From DATDIC01 sp963764525 (GTDB lineage: Bacteria; Pseudomonadota; Alphaproteobacteria; Acetobacterales; Acetobacteraceae): a stretch of 64,000 bases of DNA. The DNA lies in assembly GCA_963764525.1 (NCBI GenBank), contig CAVXTC010000010.1, forward strand, positions 1 to 64,000. The letters are read 5' to 3'. Positions 28,884-37,360 of this stretch are shown here, piece after piece. Made by a program: the position numbers and the translations under genes. Below the pieces are notes generated by a model. It worked only from the letters and a program-made list of their open reading frames with translations, had not been told where the DNA came from and made no database searches. Every line of letters starts with the position of its first letter. The first letter of the stretch is position 1.

Positions 28884-28936
28884 CAATTGTCATTTTCGTC
28901 AAAAGCGCAAGACGGATACACGTATTCGTGCCCCTC

Positions 28937-28965
28937 TTGGCACTAGGTTACCTTAATGCTAATCA
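28937..28965 (+). promoter_or_regulatory. Candidate promoter of PEP-CTERM gene 2
   Basis: TTGGCA at 28937-28942 and TAATCA at 28960-28965 are separated by 17 bases. The corresponding positions upstream of gene 1 read TTGCAG and CTATTC, also 17 apart. This AT-rich spot stands out in GC-rich DNA and is conserved between the two duplication units. Both hexamers are imperfect. Confidence 0.3.
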
Positions 28966-29011
28966 TTGATAAACTAAATCCTGTTCGAAACATAGAGCCG
29001 GGGAGGGGTTT

Positions 29012-29873
29012 GTGGGCAAACGTCGTGGTCTGGGTGCCACGCTGGCATCGATCAACGCTCTGGCCGTCGCGTCGATTGCTGCCGCCGGGGGTTCGGCGGA
29101 GGCGGCTATCATCTATCATCCGACGCACGGGTTCCCGTCCTCGCTGCCGCTGCCCGGAGGCAACAGCATCTCGTTGTCCAAGACGCATACTGGTCAATAC
29201 TACACGAATAGTCTTAACATCCCCACCAGGCAAGGCTTCTTTGTTCTTGACACACAGAGCACCCAGGCGCGTGCCCGTGGAGTCAAGTTCCGGGTGGCGG
29301 GATCCACGGCACGAGGCCACGCGCTTGTCGCGGTTACGCTGAAGGGCCGCACGTTCAACGCCGCACGTTCAACCAACACGGTCCGGACCGGTATCAACAG
29401 TAGCCCGGCACTAGCGGCTCGGTTTTACAAGCGCACCAGCACAGTTGGCACCCGTCGCTTCCTTGTGCCGTCAGGACAGGGCGTGGCGAGACCGCTTTCA
29501 GGAACTCAAAAGCTTCTACGGCTTTGTCCAAAACTCCCTCGGACGCAACTATGGAACATATAACGGGCAGAACGTCACATTGATTAAATTCTCCGCCTAC
29601 AAACAATCCATGACGTCCAGCCCTGCCAACTACAGCAGGGAGTACGCCTTGTTCAGCTTCGATGTCGGATCGCTGACCGATTACGGCTGGCTGGAGCTTA
29701 GCGTCAATGGCCTGAATGTCGATGTCCTGGGGTATGCGTATGACAACACCGGCAAGCTGATCAAGGCCGGCGCGGTGCCCGAACCGCAACACTTGCCGCT
29801 GGCGCTCGGCGCCCTCGCGTTCGGCGCCATCGGCGTAAGAGAGTTGCGCAAGAAACGCATCGCTGCCGCCTGA
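29012..29873 (+). CDS. PEP-CTERM surface protein 2 (one frameshift)
   Basis: Paralogue of the gene at 27796, with GTG start after a GGGGAGGGG ribosome site. The signal peptide (MGKRRGLGATLASINALA, then AAAGGSAEA) and the PEP-CTERM tail (AVPEPQHLPLALG, hydrophobic span, RKKRIAAA) are kept. Differences cluster in the central part, which has a five-residue insertion (AARSTN region near 29360). The frame shifts near 29503; removing one A gives SGLKSFYGFVQNSLG, matching the sister. The stop overlaps the phosphatase ATG as TGATG, so the two genes are coupled. Confidence 0.8.
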
Positions 29874-32191
29874 TGCGCCTGCTTTTCGTCGGCTGGGACG
29901 CCGCGGACTGGAAAGTTATCGACCCGCTGCTCGCCCGCGGTGAAATGCCCAATCTCGCCGCCCTGCTCCGCCATGGCGTGCGCGCCAACTCCGCCACCAT
30001 CCATCCACCGCTCAGCCCGATGGTGTGGACCTCCATCGCCACCGGCAAGCGTCCGACAAAGCACGGCATCCACGGCTTCGCGGAACCGACCGAGGACGGG
30101 CTATCGGTCCGTCCGATCAGCAATCTCGGCCGGACGACCAAGGCGTTCTGGAACATCCTCAACCAGAACGGCAAGCACTGCATCGTGGTCGGCTGGTGGC
30201 CGTCCCATCCCGCCGAGCCGATCGACGGCGCGATGGTCTCCAACCACTTCCCGCTCTCCACCGGGGATGATCCCCAAAGCCCCCTGATGCGTGGCACCGT
30301 GCACCCGCCCGGCGCCGCCGACCGGCTCGCCGAATTGCGCGTCCACGGCATCGACATCACCGGCGACATCCTCCGCCTGTTCGTGCCCGACTGGCAAAAG
30401 CTCGACCAGACCGTCGACAAGAGCCTGCACGACCTCGCCGGCATCATCGCCGAGACAATGAGCATCCACGCCGCCGCGACCGAACTGATGGAAACGGAGT
30501 CGTGGGACCTTGCCGCGGTGTATTTTGCCGGCATCGACCATTTCTCACACCGTTTCATGCGCTATCACGCGCGCAAGCGCAGGCTCCCCGGGGCAACCGA
30601 CCCGGCGCTGTTCCGCGGCATTGTCGCCAATGCGTACCGCTACCACGACCTGATGCTGGGGCGCCTGGTGCAACTGGCGGGACCCGAGGCCGCGGTGATG
30701 GTCGCGAGCGACCACGGGTTCCATTCCGACAGCATGCTGCCCGACTACATCCCGGCAGAGGCCGCCGGTCCGGCGGTGGAACATCGCGATTTCGGCATCT
30801 TCTGCCTGAAGGCACCGGGCGTCCGCGCGGGCGAACGCATCCACGGCGCCGGCGTGCTGGATATCGCACCGACGATCCTGCACCTTTTCGGGCTGCCCGC
30901 CGGCGCCGACATGGATGGCAATGTTCTCATCAATGCCTTCGTTGACCGGGCGTTGCCGGCGCGGGTCCCGACCTGGGACGAAGTGCCCGGAAAGGACGGG
31001 CAACATCCGCCGGAGCGTCATCACGACGGCGCCTCATCGCTCGAGTCACTCCGCCAACTTGTTGACCTCGGTTACATCAGCCCACCCACCGGCGATAGCG
31101 CCAGGATGGTCGCCGAGTGTGCAGCCGAGAACAAATACAACCTTGCCCGTGCCTGCACGGACGCCGGCGATTTCCACCAGGCCGCCGAAACTTTTCAAGC
31201 CTTGATCGCCGACGATGGCGAGCAAATCCGGTATCATCAGCACCTGTTTCATTGCCGGCTGGCACAACGCCGCTACGACGATTGCGCGCAATTGCTGGAC
31301 GCGCTGGACGCAACCTGCCCTGAAATGGCGCAGCGTGTCGCCGAGGAGCTGAAGCGCCGTCGGACCGAGAAGCCGGACAGGACCGTCGCCGAGTCTAACG
31401 AGCCGTCGGCCAGGCGCGAGCTGTTCGATCGTCGCGCGCTGGCCGAAAAACTCGGCGGTTACGCCTTCGAGCGTCTGCTCATGCGATGCAGCCTGCTGCT
31501 CAGCCGTGCCGAACCAAAGGATCGGGAAACCGCGCGCCCGTTGCTTGATCAGCTTGCCGCATCCCGTCGGCTCCGCCGGCCGCTGGCGATGTTTCTGGCC
31601 GAAAGCTATGCCCAGCTCGGAGACGATACGCGGGCGATCGACTGGATCAAGCGCATCCGTCGCGTCGATCGGGATAACTGGCGCGCCATCGCGCTGGAAG
31701 CCCGCATCCACCACGCCGCGGGCCGTTATCGGGAGGCAGCAAACCGCGCCGTGGAGTCGCTGGCGCTGGTCTATTTTCAGCCGCAGCTGCACCATCTGCT
31801 CGGCGCGGCGTTGGTCCGGCTTGGCGACAGACCGACAGCCGAACAGGAGTTCCGGGTTGCTCTGGCCCAGGCGCCCGGGCTTGCAGCCGCCCACGACGCC
31901 TTGGCGGCGCTGCTACGGCGCGACACGACAAGGATCGGAGAGGCGAGCGTGCATATGGCGCAGGCGGAGTCCCTGCGAAAACGGCGGGCGGCGAAACCGC
32001 CCGTTGCCGCATTGTCCAACCAGACAACCCCGCTCGTTCGGGTCTTCGAACGCGGTGAGCGAAACGCCCGCCCATCGCGCCGACATCATCACCGTGGTCA
32101 CCGGTCTGCCGCGCACCGGCACGTCGATGATGATGCAGATGCTGGCCGCGGCAGGCGTTCCGGCTCACACCGACAACGAACGCGGCGCTGA
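29873..32191 (+). CDS. Type I phosphodiesterase/alkaline-phosphatase-like protein with TPR tail
   Basis: The first ~370 residues form a phosphodiesterase/nucleotide pyrophosphatase domain: FVGWDAADW (metal Asp), PPLSPMVWTSIATGKRPTKHGIHGF around the nucleophile, FAGIDHFSHRFM, and MVASDHGFHSD with the remaining Asp and His ligands. Residues ~400-720 are helical repeats of TPR type (YNLARACTDAGDFHQAAETF, LGAALVRLGDRPTAEQEFRVAL). No signal peptide is present. The frame stays open to 32191, but the natural end is probably the TGA at 32056-32058, inside the GTGA that starts the sulfotransferase; one base upstream would need to be removed. It may act on or sense a phosphate-bearing surface glycan or lipid; this is inference. 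Confidence 0.8.
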   Translation: MRLLFVGWDAADWKVIDPLLARGEMPNLAALLRHGVRANSATIHPPLSPMVWTSIATGKRPTKHGIHGFAEPTEDGLSVRPISNLGRTTKAFWNILNQNGKHCIVVGWWPSHPAEPIDGAMVSNHFPLSTGDDPQSPLMRGTVHPPGAADRLAELRVHGIDITGDILRLFVPDWQKLDQTVDKSLHDLAGIIAETMSIHAAATELMETESWDLAAVYFAGIDHFSHRFMRYHARKRRLPGATDPALFRGIVANAYRYHDLMLGRLVQLAGPEAAVMVASDHGFHSDSMLPDYIPAEAAGPAVEHRDFGIFCLKAPGVRAGERIHGAGVLDIAPTILHLFGLPAGADMDGNVLINAFVDRALPARVPTWDEVPGKDGQHPPERHHDGASSLESLRQLVDLGYISPPTGDSARMVAECAAENKYNLARACTDAGDFHQAAETFQALIADDGEQIRYHQHLFHCRLAQRRYDDCAQLLDALDATCPEMAQRVAEELKRRRTEKPDRTVAESNEPSARRELFDRRALAEKLGGYAFERLLMRCSLLLSRAEPKDRETARPLLDQLAASRRLRRPLAMFLAESYAQLGDDTRAIDWIKRIRRVDRDNWRAIALEARIHHAAGRYREAANRAVESLALVYFQPQLHHLLGAALVRLGDRPTAEQEFRVALAQAPGLAAAHDALAALLRRDTTRIGEASVHMAQAESLRKRRAAKPPVAALSNQTTPLVRVFERGERNARPSRRHHHRGHRSAAHRHVDDDADAGRGRRSGSHRQRTRR

Positions 32192-32684
32192 TCCTGACAA
32201 CCCGCGCGGCTATTACGAGCACCAAGCGGCGACACGGCTGCACGAGGACGCGAGCTGGCTGTCGGCGGCGCACGGCCGGGCGGTGAAGATTGTTGCTCCG
32301 CTGCTGCCGTATCTTTCACACGGCGAGCGGTATCGGCTGATTTTCATGCATCGCCCGTTGGAGGAGGTGGTTGCCTCGCAACGTGTGATGCTGCAGCGGA
32401 TGGAGCGCAGCGGTGGGCAAATAGAAGACGCGGCGCTGATGCGTGTCTACACCGGCCACCTGGTGCGCGTGCAGAACTGGCTGGAGCGACGATCGGAAAT
32501 TCCGGTGCTTGCCGTCGGTTATGCTGACGCGATCGCCGACCCTGCCGGCACGGCCACGCGGCTGGCGCGATTCCTGGGGCCTCCGTTCGACACGTACGCG
32601 GCGAGCTCCGCCATCGATGCATCGCTTCGCCATCATGGTGGTCCGCGCGAGGCATCGGGCGGTGGCAATGCAGCCTCGGGGTAA
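32055..32684 (+). CDS. PAPS-dependent sulfotransferase-family protein
   Basis: A 209-residue short sulfotransferase. The 5'-phosphosulfate loop is GLPRTGTS at residues 17-24, and the 3'-phosphate region is MHRPLEEVVASQRVMLQRM. NERGADPDNPRGYYE after the loop is typical of a bacterial subgroup often encoded beside TPR/phosphatase proteins. The GTG start (MSETPAHRADII) overlaps the likely phosphatase stop. It would add sulfate from PAPS to a hydroxyl, plausibly on a surface carbohydrate, given the PEP-CTERM neighbours. It ends seven bases before the tRNA. Confidence 0.82.
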   Translation: MSETPAHRADIITVVTGLPRTGTSMMMQMLAAAGVPAHTDNERGADPDNPRGYYEHQAATRLHEDASWLSAAHGRAVKIVAPLLPYLSHGERYRLIFMHRPLEEVVASQRVMLQRMERSGGQIEDAALMRVYTGHLVRVQNWLERRSEIPVLAVGYADAIADPAGTATRLARFLGPPFDTYAASSAIDASLRHHGGPREASGGGNAASG

Positions 32685-32688
32685 CTGC

Positions 32689-32976
32689 GATGGTGGGTGC
32701 GACAGGGATTGAACCTGTGACCCCCGCCGTGTGAAGACGGTGCTCTACCGCTGAGCTACGCACCCATGAGGCTGGCGTGATAGGCGGCGCGCCGGACCCG
32801 GTCAAGCCGCTCGCGTCCGGCGCGGGGAACGCGTAATGTTCACACGGTTTTCACACCGCGCCACGCGTCCTTGAGGTCTTCACCCCTCGATGTTGAATTT
32901 GGATTTGCCCCCGATCGCGCCCTCCGGCCCGGCGCTCGGCCTCGAGAGACTGACCAAGTCGTTCGGCCCGGCGCCG
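32689..32976. repeat. Direct repeat, copy B (intact tRNA-Val and ABC gene start)
   Basis: The intact counterpart of 26490-26780. It contains the complete tRNA-Val gene, about 125 bases of spacer, and the first ~29 codons of the ABC ATPase. Together the two copies bracket about 5.9 kb. A duplicated tRNA 3' end at both borders is the classic footprint of an integrated island, but here the repeat also extends far beyond the tRNA. Confidence 0.75.
32691..32765 (-). tRNA. tRNA-Val (CAC)
   Basis: On the minus strand a full cloverleaf can be drawn: acceptor GGGTGCG/CGCACCC, D-stem GCTC/GAGC, anticodon stem CCGTC/GGCGG with loop TTCACAC (anticodon CAC, valine GUG), T-stem ACAGG/CCTGT with loop TTCAATC. 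Discriminator A and encoded CCA follow. It is 75 bases. A decayed copy lies at 26492-26563. Confidence 0.93.
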
Positions 32977-34008
32977 GTCCTGGATGATCTCAGCATAACC
33001 GTGCCAGGTGGCGGCTTCACCGTGCTGCTCGGCGGGTCCGGTTGCGGCAAGACCACCTGCCTGAGGCTGATTGCCGGACTGGATCTGCCGTCAGCCGGTC
33101 GCATCCGGATCGGCGGGCGCGACGTGACCACCCTGCCGCCGGCGGCCCGCGGAGTGGCTATGGTGTTCCAGTCATACGCGCTGTTCCCGCATCTGTCGGT
33201 TGCCGAAAACATCCTGTTCGGGATGAAGGCGCGCGGCATCGGGCGCGCCGAACGCGACCGGCGGCTGGGCCAGGCGGTCGATCTGCTGGGCATCCGCCCG
33301 CTGCTGGCGCGCAAGCCGAGCCAGATTTCCGGCGGCCAGCAGCAACGCGTGGCGCTCGGCCGCGCCATCGTCGCACAGGCGCCGGTCTGTCTGATGGACG
33401 AACCGTTGTCGAACCTGGATGCGCAGCTCCGTGCCGAGATGCGGCGCGAGATCGTTGCTTTGCAGCGACGCCTGGGGCTGACGATGATCTACGTCACCCA
33501 CGACCAGACCGAGGCAATGAGCATGGCCGACCAGGTCGTGCTGTTGCGCGCCGGCCGACTGGAACAGGCGGCGCCGCCGGCCGAGGTTTATGACCGCCCG
33601 GCCACCGCGTTCGTCGCCGGCTTCATCGGCTCGCCGCCGATGAACCTGCTGCCGCTTGAAACGGGTCGGGAGGGCATGGTGATCGCCGGTACCGATGGCC
33701 CCGTGCTCGCGCCGGCCGGGGATGCGGAACTGATCGCCGGCATCCGGCCGGAGGCGCTGATCCAGGCGCGGGGCGGCGGGTTCGACCCGGTGCTCAGTCT
33801 GGCGATCGAGCACAGCGAGTATCTGGGCGCCGACACGGTGCTGACCGGACGGGTGGCGCCGACCGCGCACCGGTTGCAGGCGCGGCTGCCGGGGCGCTGC
33901 GCCGCCGCTCCGGGCGAGGTGGTCCGGCTGGCGTTCCCGGCGGACGCGGTGCATCTTTTCGATACCATAACGGGCGTCCGGCTCGCACACGAGCCGGCGC
34001 TGACTTGA
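32890..34008 (+). CDS. Sugar/glycerol-phosphate ABC transporter ATPase, UgpC/MalK type
   Basis: A 372-residue energising subunit. Walker A is GGSGCGKTT at residues 48-56. The Q-loop lies in VFQSYALFPHLSVAENI, the signature is ISGGQQQRVALGRAIV and Walker B is VCLMDEPLSNLDAQLR. The C-terminal third is an OB-fold regulatory domain (IGSPPMNLLPLE, IAGIRPEAL). It belongs with the binding protein and two permeases that follow. The N-terminal ~30 codons have a degenerate twin at 26687. The CUT1 family imports sugars, polyols or glycerol phosphates. Confidence 0.88.
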   Translation: MLNLDLPPIAPSGPALGLERLTKSFGPAPVLDDLSITVPGGGFTVLLGGSGCGKTTCLRLIAGLDLPSAGRIRIGGRDVTTLPPAARGVAMVFQSYALFPHLSVAENILFGMKARGIGRAERDRRLGQAVDLLGIRPLLARKPSQISGGQQQRVALGRAIVAQAPVCLMDEPLSNLDAQLRAEMRREIVALQRRLGLTMIYVTHDQTEAMSMADQVVLLRAGRLEQAAPPAEVYDRPATAFVAGFIGSPPMNLLPLETGREGMVIAGTDGPVLAPAGDAELIAGIRPEALIQARGGGFDPVLSLAIEHSEYLGADTVLTGRVAPTAHRLQARLPGRCAAAPGEVVRLAFPADAVHLFDTITGVRLAHEPALT

Positions 34009-34031
34009 ACAATCATCAGGGAGGAAACCAG

Positions 34032-35324
34032 ATGCCTGAAATCACCCGTCGCGCCGTCCTTGCCGGGACCGCCGCGCTGGCTGCCCCGGCGATCGTACGG
34101 GCGCAGAACGCTCCGTTGGAAATCCAATTCTTCTTTCCGATCGCGGTGGCCGGCCCGATCACCAAAATCATCGACGGCTATGCGCAGGACTTCGCGGCGG
34201 TGCATCCGGATATCCGAATCAAGCCGGTTTATGCGGGCAGTTACGATGACACGATCGCCAAGGCGATCACTGCATTCAAGGGCGGCAAGGCGCCCCCACT
34301 GGCGATGATCGGCGCCATTCAGGTGTTCAGCCTGATCGATCTGGATGCCATCGTGCCGATCGACGAACTGGCCAACACGCCGGAGGACAAGGCCTGGCTT
34401 GGCGGGTTCTGGCCGGCTTTCATGGCCAACGGAAACGTCGAAGGACATGTCTGGAGCGTGCCGTTCCAGCGTTCGACCTCGGTGCTGTATTGGAACAAGG
34501 ACGCCTTCAAGGAAGCCGGTCTCGATCCCGAAAAGCCGCCGGCGAACTGGACCGAGCAAACCGCGATGGGTCGCAAGCTGGTGACCAAATCCGGTGGCAC
34601 CGTCAATCGCTGGGGCGTGCAGATCCCGGCCACCGGCGGCACCTACTGGCTGTATCAGGCGCTCGCCGCCGAGGCCGGCCAGCCGCTGATGAACCCGGCC
34701 GGCAACCAGACCTATTTCAGCTCGCCCGGCGCGGTCGAGGCGCTGGAGTATTGGGTGGCACTCGGCAAGGAAGGCGTGCAGGCGCCGGGCGTGCTGGACT
34801 GGGGCACCACGCCGAATGATTTCGTCGCCGGCCGCACCGCGATCATGTGGACGACCACCGGCAATCTGACATTCGTTCGCAAGAATGCCAAGTTTCCATT
34901 CGGCGTCGCCATGCTGCCGGCGGACAAACAGCGCGGCACGGCGACCGGCGGGGCCAATTTCCACATCTTCAGCACCGCAACGAAGGCCGAGCGCGAAGCG
35001 TCGTTGCTGTTCATGAAATGGGTGACCTCGCCGGAGCGGGCGGCGCAATGGGGCATGGACACCGGCTACGTCGCGACACGGCCCGACGCGTGGGAAACAC
35101 CGGTAATGAAACAATATGTGGCCGGCTTTCCGCAAGCGGCAGTGGCGCGCGATCAGCTTCCCTACGCGCTGCCGGAGTTGTCCACGCACCAGAACCAGCA
35201 GGTTACGTTGCCGCTGAATAGCGCGCTGCAGGCGGCGCTGGCCGGAACCAAGTCGCCGAAGGATGCACTCATGGAAGCGCAGGCCAATTCCGAGCGCTTG
35301 CTGAAACCGTTCCGAAAGACATGA
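34032..35324 (+). CDS. Sugar-type ABC extracellular substrate-binding protein
   Basis: A 430-residue periplasmic protein of the SBP_bac_1 family, nearest in type to UgpB-like proteins (NANAWNG region replaced by GGTYWLYQALAAEAGQPL). The N-terminus PEITRRAVLAGTAALAAPAIVRAQ has a twin-arginine and a cleavable hydrophobic core, so export may be by Tat. ATG 34032 follows a GGGAGGAAA site. Its stop overlaps the start of the next permease as ATGA. Ligand probably a sugar or polyol derivative. Confidence 0.86.
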   Translation: MPEITRRAVLAGTAALAAPAIVRAQNAPLEIQFFFPIAVAGPITKIIDGYAQDFAAVHPDIRIKPVYAGSYDDTIAKAITAFKGGKAPPLAMIGAIQVFSLIDLDAIVPIDELANTPEDKAWLGGFWPAFMANGNVEGHVWSVPFQRSTSVLYWNKDAFKEAGLDPEKPPANWTEQTAMGRKLVTKSGGTVNRWGVQIPATGGTYWLYQALAAEAGQPLMNPAGNQTYFSSPGAVEALEYWVALGKEGVQAPGVLDWGTTPNDFVAGRTAIMWTTTGNLTFVRKNAKFPFGVAMLPADKQRGTATGGANFHIFSTATKAEREASLLFMKWVTSPERAAQWGMDTGYVATRPDAWETPVMKQYVAGFPQAAVARDQLPYALPELSTHQNQQVTLPLNSALQAALAGTKSPKDALMEAQANSERLLKPFRKT

Positions 35325-36293
35325 GTTCAGCTCTCCCGATGCGGGAGGGGCCGCCGTCTTCCCCCCTCCCCTTGTGGGAGGGGCCGCGGGAGGGGGCAGC
35401 CCGGGTCCGAACGCCTCCCCCATGGGCAGCGGAAGCCTTGCAAGGCTGGCTGCTGGTCCTGCCGGCGGTCGTGTTGCTGGCCCTGTTCACGCACTGGCCG
35501 GCATTGGAGACCATCTGGGCCAGCCTGCATTCCACGCCGGTGCCGCACCATCCGTCGCAGTTCGATCCGGCGGTGAATTTTCAGGCGATGATCGCCGATC
35601 CGGTGTTCTGGCAGGTGCTGCGCAACAACGCGGTCTATGCCGCCTGCACGATCCCGGCGACCATGGCGCTATCGATGGTGATGGCGCTGGCGGTCAATCG
35701 CCGGATGCCTGGGCGTGCGCTGCTGCGCCTGGCCTATTTCACACCGACCATCCTGCCGATGATCGCGGTGGCGAATATCTGGCTGTTCTTTTTCACTCCC
35801 GGCTATGGCCTGATCGACCGCGCCCTGGCTCCGTTCGGGTTCGGCGACTGGAACTGGCTCGGCAGCGCGTCCACCGCGCTACCGGCGATGATCATCATCG
35901 CGATCTGGAAGATGGCCGGATTCTACATGATCTTCTACCTGGCCGCGCTGCAGTCGTTGCCGCCGGAACTGAGCGAGGCGTCCGACCTGGAAGGCGCCTC
36001 GCGCTGGACCTTCTTCCGCCGCGTCGTCTGGCCGCTGCTGATGCCAACCACGCTGTTCGTGTTCGTGAACGCGGTGATCGATGCGTTCCGTCTGGTGGAC
36101 CAGATTATCGTGCTGACCAGAGGCGGCCCGGACAACGCGACGGCGCTGCTGCTGTATTATATCTATCAGGTCGGGTTCCAGTACCTGGGACACCAACTAC
36201 GCCGCGGCGCTGACTGTGGTGCTGCTGGCGGTGCTATCCACTGTCGCGGCGCTGCAGTTCGGGCTACTCGCGCGACGGGTGCACTACAGATGA
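35321..36293 (+). CDS. Sugar ABC permease 1, UgpA/MalF type (frameshift, repeat in N-terminus)
   Basis: An inner-membrane permease with six likely helices. The EAA loop is ELSEASDLEGASRWTFFRRVVWPLL and the family stretch VDQIIVLTRGGPDNATALLLYYIYQ follows. The start ATG is coupled to the previous stop, but codons 5-25 come from a REP-like palindrome (LPMREGPPSSPLPLWEGPR), so the N-terminal extension is unusual. The frame breaks near 36186; dropping one C gives QYWDTNYAAALTVVLLAVLS and the normal ending RRVHYR with TGA at 36293. Confidence 0.82.
35331..35400. repeat. Palindromic repeat inserted in a coding region
   Basis: The segment holds ctctcccgatgcgggaggg and cccctccccttgtgggaggg, two small hairpins of the same type as those at 7430-7455 and 8605-8624. 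It lies inside the first 30 codons of the permease without breaking the frame. Either the repeat was inserted into the gene and tolerated, or the true start lies after it. Confidence 0.55.
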
Positions 36294-36332
36294 AACGATC
36301 AGGTAGCCGTCATGCCCGCGAGATTAACCATC

Positions 36333-36352
36333 ATACCCGCGCAAGCGGGTAT
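36333..36352. repeat. REP-like hairpin between the permease genes
   Basis: ATACCCGC, gcaa, GCGGGTAT is a perfect 8-base stem in the 115-base gap between the two permeases. The flanks (gtcatgcccgcgagat and tccatgccgg) extend it into the form of common alphaproteobacterial intergenic repeats. Confidence 0.5.
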
Positions 36353-36408
36353 CCATGCCGGAGCCTCCGTGACACCGGGACGGATTTCGACGGACATCCT
36401 GGCCGCCT

Positions 36409-37254
36409 ATGAGCATCACGCTTACCCGCCCCGGCATCCGCCTCGTGCTGCCCCGCCTCGTCGGGCTGGAGGTGATCGGCGCATGGATGCTGGGCGTGCT
36501 ATGGATCCTGCCGCTGCTGTGGGCGGTCTGGAGTGCCATTCATGCCGGCTCCGCTGCTGCCGGTTTCGACTTGTTCGCTCCGCTGACCTTGCAGAACTTT
36601 GTCGCGGCGTGGGGAATGGCCCCGTTCGGGCAGTACATGGTGAATACCGTGCTGCTGGTCAGCATGGTGATGGTGGCGCAGTTCGTGCTGTGTACGCCGG
36701 CGGCGTTTGCGTTTGCCCGGCTGCGCTTTCCAGGCAGGGACATCCTGTTTGCCGCCGTGCTGATCCAGTTGATGATCACGCCGGACGTTTTGATGGTGGA
36801 GAACTACAAGACGATCGGCTCGATCGGGCTGGTGGATTCGCTGCTGGGGATCGCGCTGCCATATCTGGGCTCGGCGTTCGGGATTTTCCTGCTGCGGCAG
36901 ACGTTCCGGACGGTACCGCAGGATTTGGACGACGCGGCGAAGCTGGCCGGTCTGGGGCTGCTCGGGCGGCTGTGGAAGGTGTATGTGCCGCTGGCACGGC
37001 CGACTTATATCGCCTATGGGCTGGTGCTGGTCAGTTTTCATTGGAACAACTTCCTGTGGCCGCTGGTGATCACCAATTCGGTCAATGTGCGGCCGATCAC
37101 TGTGGGGCTGGCGATGTTTTCCACCACCGATCAGGGCACCAACTGGTCGATCATCACAGCAGCGACGCTGCTGTCCACCGCGCCCCTGGTGATCGCGTTC
37201 CTGCTGTTCCAGCGGCAATTCGTGCAGAGCTTCATGCGGACGGCTCGGTCGTGA
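36409..37254 (+). CDS. Sugar ABC permease 2, UgpE/MalG type
   Basis: The partner permease, 281 residues, with six predicted helices. The EAA loop reads VPQDLDDAAKLAGLGLLGRLWKVYVPLARP. AFARLRFPGRDILF and SFHWNNFLWPLVITNS are family hallmarks. The frame is intact. It completes the CUT1 transporter with the ATPase, binding protein and first permease. Confidence 0.88.
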   Translation: MSITLTRPGIRLVLPRLVGLEVIGAWMLGVLWILPLLWAVWSAIHAGSAAAGFDLFAPLTLQNFVAAWGMAPFGQYMVNTVLLVSMVMVAQFVLCTPAAFAFARLRFPGRDILFAAVLIQLMITPDVLMVENYKTIGSIGLVDSLLGIALPYLGSAFGIFLLRQTFRTVPQDLDDAAKLAGLGLLGRLWKVYVPLARPTYIAYGLVLVSFHWNNFLWPLVITNSVNVRPITVGLAMFSTTDQGTNWSIITAATLLSTAPLVIAFLLFQRQFVQSFMRTARS

Positions 37255-37264
37255 GGAGGCACTG

Positions 37265-37360
37265 ATGCAACGAGGCCAGACCATGGAAGATATCAAACTG
37301 CGCGGGCGGCCAAACCTGTCGCCGGTGATTTGCACGCATTATATACGCGAAGGCATTTAA
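37265..37360 (+). CDS. Possible 31-residue ORF with strong ribosome site
   Basis: AGGAGG at 37254-37259 stands five bases before ATG 37265, a textbook spacing. The frame reads MQRGQTMEDIKLRGRPNLSP and ends VICTHYIREGI with TAA at 37360. I recognise no family. It may be a real microprotein at the end of the transporter operon, or the preserved start of a gene whose remainder has been lost; the following 167 bases hold no other gene. Confidence 0.35.
   Translation: MQRGQTMEDIKLRGRPNLSPVICTHYIREGI

Larger units (their letters stand above)
28742..29964 (+). repeat. Tandem duplication unit 2 (about 1.2 kb)
   Basis: The second unit holds an exonuclease 3' tail, promoter region, the second PEP-CTERM gene and the start of the full-length phosphatase. 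It matches unit 1 base for base over long stretches, including the non-coding lead of each PEP-CTERM gene (gtattcg, ggttac, taaactaaatc, gttcgaaa). The junction with unit 1 lies at about 28729-28745. Confidence 0.85.

Noticed and set aside
33588..35423. A 611-codon minus-strand frame across the ABC ATPase and binding-protein genes
   Set aside because: It is fully antisense to two well-supported genes, and its sequence is low-complexity with no family motif.
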